The notes beneath the pieces are model-generated. The model saw nothing but the letters and a program-made list of their open reading frames with translations, had not been told where the DNA came from and made no database searches. Positions 26,955 through 34,511 of a DNA stretch of 64,000 nt are shown here, piece by piece. The stretch spans positions 22,981-86,980 of the forward strand of contig NZ_JARFYN010000029.1 in NCBI RefSeq assembly GCF_030272695.1, written 5' to 3'. Source of the DNA: Martinezella calliandrae. Its GTDB lineage: Bacteria > Pseudomonadota > Alphaproteobacteria > Rhizobiales > Rhizobiaceae. The translations under genes were made by a program, and so were the position numbers. The stretch's first letter is position 1. Each line of letters starts with the position of its first letter.

Positions 26955-28736
26955 ATGAGGGGAATAGCATTAAGCTTTGGGTCGGACGCAAAAGCTGTAC
27001 TGGCCGCGATGAGTAAGTCGCAAGCCATTATTGAGTTCGACATGTCAGGCAAAGTTTTGACGGCCAATACCAATTTCTGCCGTGCCCTTGGCTACGACGC
27101 TTCGGAAATCATCGGCCAACATCACCGTTTGTTCGTTGATCCGGCGGAGGCCTCGTCCGCCGACTATCGTGAGTTCTGGGCCAGTCTCAATCGCGGTGAG
27201 TTTGACCAGCGCCAGTACAGGCGCATCGGAAAGGGTGGCAAGGAGGTCTGGATCGAGGCCTCCTACAATCCAGTCCTTCGAGGCGGAAAACCCTACAAGG
27301 TCGTCAAGTTCGCGACCGACATTACGGCGCAAAAGCTGAAAAGTGCCGAGGACGCCGGCAAGCTCGACGCGCTGTCTCGTGCCCAGGCTGTGATTGAATT
27401 TACACCGAGCGGCGAGGTCCTGAACGCCAATCGAAATTTCCTCTCAGTGCTAGGCTATCAGCTTTCGGAAATCCTCGGCCGCCATCATTCGATGTTCTGC
27501 GACAGTGCCTATACCAAGAGTGAAGACTATCGCCGTTTCTGGCAACGGCTCTCGGGTGGCGAATTCATAGCAGAAGAATTCCTGCGCATCGGCAAGGGTG
27601 GGAAGAGGGTCTATATCCAAGCCTCTTACAATCCCATATTCGACATGAACGGCAAGGTCTTCAAGATCGTCAAATTCGCAACCGACGTTACCGCTCGGGT
27701 GAATAACGTCGATCAGCTCGCGGCCGCGTTGATGCAGCTTTCGAATGGCGACCTGACGCAGAACTTGAGCACCCCATTCATTCCTACGCTGGAACGCCTC
27801 CGCACCGATTTCAACGCCGCAATAGAGAAGTTGCGCACGGCCATGCAGGCGGTGGCTGAGAATGCCGGCGCAATCGCCGCTGGTTCGCAGCAGATCCGGT
27901 CGGCCTCCGACGATTTATCTCGGCGAACTGAGCAGCAGGCCGCCTCAGTGGAAGAGACAGCCGCGGCCCTTGAAGAGATCACGACCACCGTGGCCGATTC
28001 GAGCCGCCGCGCCGAAGAGGCAGGCGAGCTTGTCCGCAAGACACGCGAGAACGCCGAGCATTCCGGCGCGGTCGTTCGTAGCGCCATCGAGGCCATGGGC
28101 AAGATCGAAAGCTCCTCCTCGGAAATCTCCAATATCATTGGCGTCATCGACGAGATTGCCTTCCAGACCAATCTCTTGGCCCTCAATGCCGGTGTCGAGG
28201 CAGCGCGGGCTGGCGATGCCGGAAAGGGCTTCGCTGTCGTAGCCCAGGAGGTGCGTGAACTTGCCCAGCGCTCCGCCAAAGCCGCCAAGGAAATCAAGGG
28301 CCTGATCACCGATTCAAACGCGCACGTGAAAAATGGTGTAGCTCTGGTTGGTGAAACGGGCACCGCGCTTACAACCATCGTGTCGCAGGTCCAACAGGTC
28401 AACAACAACGTCGAAGCTATCGTCGAAGCCTCCAAGGAGCAGGCAACGGGGATCAAGGAGATCAATCAGGCGGTCAACACAATGGATCAGGGCACACAGC
28501 AGAACGCGGCCATGGTCGAAGAATCGACCGCAGCTGCTCACAGCCTTGCAAAAGAAACTGATGCGCTGTTCCAGTTGTTGGGTCAGTTTAATGTCGGAAG
28601 CGGCGTGGCGCGACCCGAAACTCGGCCGGCTGTCGCCACCGCCGCCTCAAAGCCGGTCATATCGCCGGCGCGGAGCGCTGTGTCGAAGGTGGCTGCAGCC
28701 TTCCACGGCAATGCGGCCGTTGCTAGTAACAGCTGA
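26955..28736 (+). CDS. Soluble methyl-accepting chemotaxis protein with two PAS domains
   Basis: A 593-residue chemoreceptor lacking transmembrane segments. Two PAS domains lie in tandem (about residues 10-125 and 130-245), each ending in KVVKFATDIT or KIVKFATDVT and built on the same plan (IEFDMSGKVLTANTNFCRAL and IEFTPSGEVLNANRNFLSVL), so they look like an internal duplication. A short HAMP-like link (QLAAALMQLSNGDLTQNL) leads to the signalling domain with the hairpin tip EIAFQTNLLALNAGVEAARA. It should signal through CheW/CheA. The PAS domains suggest an internal redox or small-ligand cue. No other che gene is nearby. Confidence 0.93.
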   Translation: MRGIALSFGSDAKAVLAAMSKSQAIIEFDMSGKVLTANTNFCRALGYDASEIIGQHHRLFVDPAEASSADYREFWASLNRGEFDQRQYRRIGKGGKEVWIEASYNPVLRGGKPYKVVKFATDITAQKLKSAEDAGKLDALSRAQAVIEFTPSGEVLNANRNFLSVLGYQLSEILGRHHSMFCDSAYTKSEDYRRFWQRLSGGEFIAEEFLRIGKGGKRVYIQASYNPIFDMNGKVFKIVKFATDVTARVNNVDQLAAALMQLSNGDLTQNLSTPFIPTLERLRTDFNAAIEKLRTAMQAVAENAGAIAAGSQQIRSASDDLSRRTEQQAASVEETAAALEEITTTVADSSRRAEEAGELVRKTRENAEHSGAVVRSAIEAMGKIESSSSEISNIIGVIDEIAFQTNLLALNAGVEAARAGDAGKGFAVVAQEVRELAQRSAKAAKEIKGLITDSNAHVKNGVALVGETGTALTTIVSQVQQVNNNVEAIVEASKEQATGIKEINQAVNTMDQGTQQNAAMVEESTAAAHSLAKETDALFQLLGQFNVGSGVARPETRPAVATAASKPVISPARSAVSKVAAAFHGNAAVASNS

Positions 28737-28811
28737 GAGTCATTTTCATAACCGAACCAAAGTCCCGACCGCACTCGAAACGATAGCCACTCTACTGTTC
28801 GGGCTGCATGA

Positions 28812-28845
28812 TAGTGTCAGAAATATATGCGAGTTTCTGACACTA
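28812..28845. repeat. 12-bp perfect inverted repeat after mcp
   Basis: TAGTGTCAGAAA-N10-TTTCTGACACTA, 75 bases after the mcp stop and next to a decayed gene. It lacks a T run and is AT-moderate, so it is a poor terminator; the symmetry resembles a protein binding or recombination site. Confidence 0.7.
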
Positions 28846-28858
28846 CGCACCGGTCAGA

Positions 28859-29187
28859 TCATTCTTCCGAGCTGTTCACGGCTTCGTCCGTCGCGAAGGC
28901 TTCCATGCCGGCGACCTCAGCGGCAATCGCCGCAAGTTGCAACTGGGTGTCCATCTTTTCCAGCCGTTGCCGGGCCAATCCAATAAAGGCTCGAAAGGCG
29001 GATGCTTCCTCGGAGAATTAGTCAGCGGGAAGCGTCGTCAGAAACGTCCGTAGCCGATCTCGCTCCTCCGCCTGCGCGAGCTTGCGATCGAGATATTCCA
29101 CCCGCTGCTGTTCGAGCTTGCCATTTTGGATACGGCGCGTTCCCAGATCATGTCGTAAAGCTGCTGCCGGGTGAGAACGTGCCGCAT
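28859..29187 (-). pseudogene. Decayed small gene, unknown family
   Basis: Three adjoining frames on the minus strand add up to one worn gene. The start is MRHVLTRQQLYDMIWERAVS (ATG at 29187), then after a shift LEQQRVEYLDRKLAQAEERD followed by RLRTFLTTLPAD, and then FSEEASAFRAFIGLARQRLE up to a TGA at 28859. The start resembles HTH-type N-termini of small rhizobial proteins; the rest is helical. No function can be given. Confidence 0.5.
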
Positions 29188-29228
29188 CGACAAATCTCCG
29201 CGGGAATTCTTAAGTCGAACACGCTATA

Positions 29229-29246
29229 TGACCATCTATATGGTCA
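29229..29246. promoter_or_regulatory. Operator-like palindrome of the phd/vapC module
   Basis: TGACCAT-N4-ATGGTCA, 10 bases before the antitoxin ATG, inside a CTATATG direct repeat. Its place fits autoregulation by the Phd-type antitoxin. Confidence 0.65.
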
Positions 29247-29256
29247 GGAGCGTGAC

Positions 29257-29499
29257 ATGGATGCGATCAAACTGGCGGACGCCAAAGCCCACCAGAGCGA
29301 ACTGGTCGACCGGGTCGAAGCGGGCGATTCGATCGACATCACCCGCCGCGGCAAGCCGGTCGCACGGCTCACCGCCGTGGCCAGGCCCCGCAAGCCAATC
29401 GATGCCGCGCTGCTCCAATCGCTGACGGCAGCGATGCCACCGCAGTCCCAGAGTGCCGCCGATCTCGTGCGCTCGATGCGGGATGGCGATCGCTACTGA
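29257..29499 (+). CDS. Phd/YefM-family antitoxin
   Basis: An 80-residue antitoxin. The DNA-binding N-terminal fold is typical (KLADAKAHQSELVDRVEAGD, then SIDITRRGKPVARLTAV); the C-terminal tail after residue 50 is the toxin-binding part. It has a ribosome site CAGGAG and ends one base into the toxin start (TGATG), so the pair is coupled. It neutralises the PIN toxin and, with it, should bind the palindrome upstream. Confidence 0.88.
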   Translation: MDAIKLADAKAHQSELVDRVEAGDSIDITRRGKPVARLTAVARPRKPIDAALLQSLTAAMPPQSQSAADLVRSMRDGDRY

Positions 29500-29924
29500 T
29501 GCTCTATCTCGACACGTCGCTGATCGTCGCGGCGCTCTCCAACGAAGCGATGACGCCGCGCGTTCAGGCATGGCTGGCAGAGCAGGACCCAGCGCAGCTC
29601 CTGATCAGCGACTGGACCGTCACCGAGGTGTCGTCGGCCATGGCGATCAAGCTGCGGACCGGACAGATCACCCTCGAGCAGCGCGCGGCAGCGCTCGCTA
29701 TGTTTAACAAGCTTGTTGCCGAGAGCTTCAGCGTGCTGCTCGTAATGGGTGGGCAGTTTCGGGTGGCGGCGAGGTTTGCCGATCAGCACACCTTGGGGCT
29801 TCGCGCCGGTGACGCCCTGCATCTTGCAGTCGCGTCGGAGCATGGCGCCACAGTGCATACATTGGTCCAACGGCTTGCCGATGCCGGACCGGCGCTCGGT
29901 GTGCCGGCACAATTGTTTGCATGA
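29499..29924 (+). CDS. PIN-domain (VapC-type) toxin
   Basis: A 141-residue PIN-domain ribonuclease. Acidic metal ligands D5 (YLDTS), E43 (TVTEVSS) and D105 (AGDALHLA) are present. The fourth acidic site, usually TLD or TxN/D near residue 123, reads HTLVQRL here, with Val in place of Asp, so activity may be weakened or rely on three acids. The start overlaps the antitoxin stop by one base. Confidence 0.88.
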   Translation: MLYLDTSLIVAALSNEAMTPRVQAWLAEQDPAQLLISDWTVTEVSSAMAIKLRTGQITLEQRAAALAMFNKLVAESFSVLLVMGGQFRVAARFADQHTLGLRAGDALHLAVASEHGATVHTLVQRLADAGPALGVPAQLFA

Positions 29925-29966
29925 TCCGGGCTTCTTCCGTTTTGGCCGGCCCGCTCGGGAACCCCC

Positions 29967-30540
29967 ATGGCCGGTGACTGATCCGATGAGCAGAGCGACG
30001 CGATCGTAGCGGGATTATTTCGCGATGCTCGCGGACGACATCGCCGGGCAGTCTTACAGCAAGGCTGAGCATAACCGTCTCCTACAGGCGGTGATCGATC
30101 GGCCGCGTGGCTCGATCGAATACAAGCATCAGAACATCAGCGCCGTGCTCAAGGGGCTCGGTGAGGACTGGATTCCAGGCTACAAGCCGGCCTTCAATTT
30201 CCAGGCTTCGCTCGTCGACGCGGTGGTGCGCTGGCTCGATCATCATCCGGATTGGCTCGGAGGAACTGCTTGCCGCGTTTTCGGACGATGCGATCGTCCA
30301 TCGTCCCCTTGGCCGAAGTGCCGGGCAAGGAGGAGTTGGCGGCATTCCCGAAGGCCTGCGAGCCCATCGCCCATGGCGTTCGGCACAACTGCAACCATGT
30401 GATCGACGCCGGACCGGGCGGCGGCATTGTCGTGACCTACTGCATCCTGCTTATCCGCATCGCTCCATCGAGCGAGGCGAGCAAACTCAAGTCCGCGTCT
30501 ATGGAGATCATGGAACATGACGAGCATCTGCCCAAGCTGA
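29967..30540 (+). pseudogene. DUF3883-associated-type gene, N-terminal relic
   Basis: A broken gene whose N-terminal domain is often found in front of DUF3883-type domains. It starts at ATG 29967 with MAGD, then a TGA stands where TGG (Trp) is expected, then SDEQSDAIVA, a one-base insertion, and DYFAMLADDIAGQSYSKAEH, RLLQAVIDRP, GSIEYKHQNISAVLKGLGED and WIPGYKPAFNFQ. Further shifts follow near 30260 (EELLAAFSDDAIV) and 30320 (EVPGKEELAAFPK, HNCNHVIDA). The C-terminal domain is not present. At least one nonsense and three frame changes rule out a working protein. Confidence 0.7.
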
Positions 30541-30866
30541 TCTCCTACGCCATGGTGACGGATCGGCTCACCAGGACGGACGCCGGCGACTGGCGTGTGC
30601 GCCACAAGCGGGTCGAGAATGGTCTCCGAGGACACAGGCGTTTCATTTATAGAGAGGCAATGAAAATATCGTCACTCTTCCATCGCCAATTCCCGAAGGA
30701 GGCCCGCAACGAGAAGTCCTAGGAGCTATCACGATACTACCCCTCACTCCCTGAATATCATCGCCTTTCGCCTTCAGGGTTGGGGATTTTGGGCCACTGC
30801 TCTACCATTCGCGAACTTCGCAGATGGCCCCCTCGACCCTCCTTCTCATGTGGAATAGCTAAAAAG
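30541..30866. other. gene-free stretch
   Basis: About 325 bases between the relic and the second toxin gene. The plus-strand frame stays open to 30722 but loses family resemblance. A weak repeat CCCTGAA/TTCAGGG near 30752-30782 is not a clear terminator. Confidence 0.4.
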
Positions 30867-31292
30867 CTATACCGGGAGATCCCAAGGATTCAATAGCGCC
30901 ACTCCCATGCCCTCGAAATCCTTAATATTGTGCGTGACCAACGTCAGACGACGGGTGAACGCTGTCGCCGCAATATAGGCGTCATTGGTCGGTTTGGGAT
31001 TGGGCACATGCCATCGGGCCGCCTGAATTGCCGTCGCCTCGTCCAGCGGCAGAATTCGGCCGGAAAACGTGGTGAGAACGGCATTTTCCAGCCAGTTGCG
31101 AAGCATTTTCCCGGCGGCTGCATCATTGTGCTCCACCAGCCGAACGCCAATCTCCAGTTCATGCAGGACGACAGACGAAATGAAGGTTTGGGCCGGGTCG
31201 ACGGTTTCGTTCCAGACGACTACATTGGGATGTGCTTTGCCGCTCGCAACTTTGCGCAGCTCGGATACGACGTTGGTATCGAGCAACAACAT
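30867..31292 (-). CDS. PIN-domain (FitB/VapC-type) toxin
   Basis: A 141-residue PIN toxin that should cleave RNA. LLLDTNVVSELRK holds D5; the other ligands are E in SVVLHELEIG, D in TNDAYIAATA and the terminal THNIKDFEG typical of the FitB group. It follows its antitoxin with a one-base overlap (TGATG). Confidence 0.9.
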   Translation of the reverse strand: MLLLDTNVVSELRKVASGKAHPNVVVWNETVDPAQTFISSVVLHELEIGVRLVEHNDAAAGKMLRNWLENAVLTTFSGRILPLDEATAIQAARWHVPNPKPTNDAYIAATAFTRRLTLVTHNIKDFEGMGVALLNPWDLPV

Positions 31293-31546
31293 CAGGACAG
31301 GTCGACTGGCTGGGCATGTTCCGTGCGCAGTGGAAGCGGCAAGTCGATCTCTTCCGACCCCGGCGCGGCGAGCATGTCACCAAGCGTCAGCATCTTTCCG
31401 GTAAGCCGCTTGTACTCGTCGAACGACAAGAGGACATGCGCAGGTCGCCCCCTGTCGGTGATGATCACCGGCCCATCCTTAGCGGCGCGCTTTGCGCGGC
31501 CAAGGTCCTGGTTGAGTTCCCGACCTGAAAGTGTGGTGATAGTCAT
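31292..31546 (-). CDS. Phd/YefM-family antitoxin
   Basis: An 84-residue antitoxin with the fold start TITTLSGRELNQDLGRAKRA and DGPVIITDRGRPAHVLLSFD, then EYKRLTG. The ATG at 31546 is chosen since it gives the usual family N-terminus; longer in-frame starts would add 45 residues that cross the promoter. The C-terminal acidic tail binds the toxin. Just upstream are a perfect 16-base palindrome and a TATAAAAT box. Confidence 0.88.
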   Translation of the reverse strand: MTITTLSGRELNQDLGRAKRAAKDGPVIITDRGRPAHVLLSFDEYKRLTGKMLTLGDMLAAPGSEEIDLPLPLRTEHAQPVDLS

Positions 31547-31564
31547 GAAAAGCGCCCAGCCGTC

Positions 31565-31580
31565 GTGGTTACGTAACCAC
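31565..31580. promoter_or_regulatory. Perfect palindromic operator of the antitoxin-toxin pair
   Basis: GTGGTTACGTAACCAC, 19 bases before the antitoxin start and just downstream of TATAAAAT (31581-31588, minus strand), which may be the -10 box. Repressor bound here would cover the transcription start. Confidence 0.75.
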
Positions 31581-31864
31581 ATTTTATACCTGTGAAATGG
31601 AATTGCAAGATGCGTCGTCGCTACGTGACACCCATCAACGGCACCGCAAGCGGGGCGCAATATCCTATTCGATACATGCACATGTGCGGCGGCTGCGGGC
31701 GCCCTCCAGAGAGGCCGGGCTTGAGATCGACGCTCACGATCGGGGGGTGGTCGGCATCATTCTGCGATTCGCGTGGTCGGCGATAGCGCGCATCCAATGG
31801 GCCGAATGGAGCGCTGTTCCGGCCCTCTTTGCGTGGTGTTCACCCGCCAACGGTCGAGGGAGCT
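31581..31864. other. spacer with the toxin module promoter
   Basis: About 280 bases that separate the antitoxin promoter from the end of the first enolase-superfamily gene. No gene seen. Confidence 0.4.
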
Positions 31865-33064
31865 TCAGTCGAAAAAGCCCGCATCCTCTTCCCTGAGATA
31901 TTTCCTCGCCCCCTCAGCGTCGATATCGAGGCCCAGCCCCGGCGCTTCCAGTAGGTCCACCATGCTGTCCTTCACGATCTGCGGTGGCAAGCCGATTACC
32001 AGATCCGCCCACCAGGGGTCGGAGGCGCTCGGATATTCGAACGCGATGTAATTTGCCGGCAACGTGGCGCAAACGTTGATCAAGGCGCCAAGGCCCAGCA
32101 GGCCGTTAGCGGTGCCGTGCGGTGCCATCAGGATCGAGTGCATGTAGGCGTGCTCAGCGACCCATTTGAGCTCGGCAATGCCGCCAACATCGGCTGGATC
32201 GGGGCCGATGATGCGGACCGCCTGCGTTTCAATCAGTTCCTTGAAATTGTGCCGCAGATAGATCTGCTCACCAGTGTGGATTGGTGTCGAGGTGGAAGTT
32301 GTCAGTTCCCGATAGGCCTGCGGATTGACCCACGGCACGTAGTCGCCAGTCAGCATGTCCTCGAGCCACATCAAATTGTACTTCTCGACCGCGCGAGCAA
32401 ACTTGATCGCATCGGGAAGCATCCAGCCCGGGCCGCAGTCGAGCGCCAGGCTGACTTTGTCGCCCAGCACTTCCTTCATCGCGATCACGCAGTCGAGCAT
32501 GTGATTGAAACCGCGCTCGCTGATCACGCCCTGATCCATGGCTCCGTGATAGCCGGCTTTCTTCTGCGTCAGGCCGTAGTGGAAGTCCTCAATGGTGTCC
32601 TTCATGTTGGAGTGGAACGAGATTCCTTGCTTGACCATGAAGAAGTTCTGCGGCTGCTCCATCATCCATTTGACGTCGGCTGCGTAGTCCTCCGGCCGGT
32701 CGCCCGTGCGTTTCTGGCGAATCGAGCCGTTGTAGACGCGCACCTTGTCCCGCACCTTGCCGCCGAGCAGTTTATAGACGGGCACGCCTGCGGCCTTGCC
32801 AGCAATATCCCACAGCGCATGCTCAATAGCGCTCACCGCCGCGCCGTAGGGCTTGAAAGAGCCGCGTTGGCGGATCTTCAGCATTACTCTTTCGACGTCA
32901 GTCGGGTCCTCGCCGATCAGCGCCTCGCGGAAATGCAGTACCCAGGGCTTCAGGTAGGACTTGGTGAATTCGACTTCGCCCAAGCCATAGAGGCCCTCGT
33001 CCGTAACGACGCGCACGATCGGGTGTTTGCCGATAACGGCGCAGCGCAGATCGGTGATCTTCAT
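31865..33064 (-). CDS. Enolase-superfamily (mandelate racemase/MLE) dehydratase-like enzyme A
   Basis: A 399-residue enzyme of the mandelate racemase/muconate lactonizing branch of the enolase superfamily; such proteins abstract an alpha proton from a sugar acid and mostly act as dehydratases. The N-terminal capping domain is followed by a barrel with metal ligands D in LALDCGPG, E in WLEDML and E in HTGEQIY, a possible base in FMVKQG, and a His in MAPHGTANG. ATG 33064 has AAAAGGAAC upstream. It is the last gene of a gntR-led minus-strand operon, 17 bases after gene B. Substrate unknown. Confidence 0.9.
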   Translation of the reverse strand: MKITDLRCAVIGKHPIVRVVTDEGLYGLGEVEFTKSYLKPWVLHFREALIGEDPTDVERVMLKIRQRGSFKPYGAAVSAIEHALWDIAGKAAGVPVYKLLGGKVRDKVRVYNGSIRQKRTGDRPEDYAADVKWMMEQPQNFFMVKQGISFHSNMKDTIEDFHYGLTQKKAGYHGAMDQGVISERGFNHMLDCVIAMKEVLGDKVSLALDCGPGWMLPDAIKFARAVEKYNLMWLEDMLTGDYVPWVNPQAYRELTTSTSTPIHTGEQIYLRHNFKELIETQAVRIIGPDPADVGGIAELKWVAEHAYMHSILMAPHGTANGLLGLGALINVCATLPANYIAFEYPSASDPWWADLVIGLPPQIVKDSMVDLLEAPGLGLDIDAEGARKYLREEDAGFFD

Positions 33065-33081
33065 CTTTGTTCCTTTTCGCC

Positions 33082-34443
33082 TCAGCTCCAGGTGCGATCC
33101 CAAGAATACTCATCGTCCCAGTGATCCGTAGGCCGCCAAATGCCGGTGACACCCGGCTGCAGATGCTGCAAGATCACCTCGTCGACGACGTCGTCAATCC
33201 CCAGTCCCGGCTTGTCCGGAACAGTGATGAAGCCGTTCTTCACCAGCGGCTTGGGAAGGCCCGTGACGATATCGTCCCACCAGTCAACATCGGCGGAATG
33301 GTATTCGAGTACCATGAAATTTTCGGTCGCGGTCGCTACATGTGCCGCAGCCATTGCGGCGATTGGACTTTCTGCCATGTGGATGGCCATGGCGACACCC
33401 CGGTCCTGCGCCATGTCGCCGATCTTCTTGGTCTCAAGGATGCCCCCACTGGTAAGCAGGTCCGGGTGGATGACGGAGACGCCGCCACTGTTGATGAGAG
33501 GCTCGAAGCCCTCCTTGAGGTAAATGTCCTCGCCGGTGCAGATCGGCACCGTGGTTGAGTTCTGCAGCTGTCGGTATTGCTCGGTAAACTGCCATGGGAT
33601 CACGTCCTCGAGCCAAGCTGGCACGTATTTTTCAATTCGCCTGGCAAGGCGAATGCCATTCTGCATGGAGATATGGCCGATATGGTCGATCGCAAGCGGC
33701 ACATCCATGCCGATGATCTCACGAACCTCGGCGATGTACTGCTCAAGCATGTCGAGGCCCTTGTCGGAAAAGTGCAGGCCAGTAAACGGGTGCTGGACGT
33801 TATGCAAATCGTAGGCAGCGTTGCGGACACGCCGTTCTTCAATGGTCTTCAGCGGCCCGCGAGTGGGACCCTTGCGGTATCCCTCCAGTGAGCCCGCGGG
33901 AAACACGACCGCGCCGGGCACATCCGCGATCTGCATCAATCCCAAATCCATCTTGAGGAAGGTGAATCCGAGCTCCATGCGCTGCAAAAGGCGCTTACCG
34001 GTCTCTGTACCGCTCGGCACCGTGGCGTCGGTATCGCAGTAGACGCGCACTTTCTCCCGAAAGCGGCCGCCGAGCATCTGGTAGATCGGGACGCCATAGG
34101 CCTTGCCGGCAAGATCCCACAACGCGATTTCAACCGCCGATACGCCGCCGCCTTGCCGGCCGTGCCCCCCAAACTGCTTGATCCGGCGAAACAGTCGATC
34201 GATGTTGCAAGGGTTCTCGCCAAGCAACCGGCTCTTCAGCATCAGCGCGTAGGTGGCGCTAGCACCGTCGCGCACCTCACCAAGCCCGACGATGCCCTGG
34301 TTGGTGTAAATCTTAAGCAGCACCGAGGTGAACGGCGCGCCGACAATTTCGGCCACCCGCATGTCGGTGATGCGAAGGTCGGACGGCTTGGAATGCGTGT
34401 TCACCCGATTGAGCGCTTCATCGGTTCCATCTGCCTCTAGCAT
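33082..34443 (-). CDS. Enolase-superfamily dehydratase-like enzyme B
   Basis: A 453-residue member of the same superfamily, longer than usual because of a roughly 45-residue insert after the KMD strand (AVVFPAGSLEGYRKGPTRG region), as in ManD-like or other long dehydratases. Metal ligands are D in LAIDHIGHIS, E in WLEDVIPW and E in CTGEDIY; acid/base candidates are K in FLKMDLG and H in AIHMAESP. The ATG at 34443 has CGAGGA upstream. It lies 68 bases behind gene C and 17 before gene A. It probably dehydrates a sugar acid; the substrate is not known. Confidence 0.9.
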   Translation of the reverse strand: MLEADGTDEALNRVNTHSKPSDLRITDMRVAEIVGAPFTSVLLKIYTNQGIVGLGEVRDGASATYALMLKSRLLGENPCNIDRLFRRIKQFGGHGRQGGGVSAVEIALWDLAGKAYGVPIYQMLGGRFREKVRVYCDTDATVPSGTETGKRLLQRMELGFTFLKMDLGLMQIADVPGAVVFPAGSLEGYRKGPTRGPLKTIEERRVRNAAYDLHNVQHPFTGLHFSDKGLDMLEQYIAEVREIIGMDVPLAIDHIGHISMQNGIRLARRIEKYVPAWLEDVIPWQFTEQYRQLQNSTTVPICTGEDIYLKEGFEPLINSGGVSVIHPDLLTSGGILETKKIGDMAQDRGVAMAIHMAESPIAAMAAAHVATATENFMVLEYHSADVDWWDDIVTGLPKPLVKNGFITVPDKPGLGIDDVVDEVILQHLQPGVTGIWRPTDHWDDEYSWDRTWS

Positions 34444-34511
34444 AATTTGTCCTCGTTTTGGTCGGCGGGGTTCGTCGCAGCGCACGCTGTGGTGGCAAAG
34501 AGCGTTGCTAG

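Noticed and set aside
27713..28465. 250-codon minus-strand frame over the chemoreceptor
   Set aside because: Ser/Ala-rich shadow of the Ala/Glu-rich signalling domain.
30752..30782. CCCTGAA/TTCAGGG as a terminator
   Set aside because: The loop of 17 bases is long and no T run follows, so it is too weak to call.
32117..33124. 335-codon plus-strand frame over dehydratase A
   Set aside because: Antisense shadow of a clearly identified enzyme gene.
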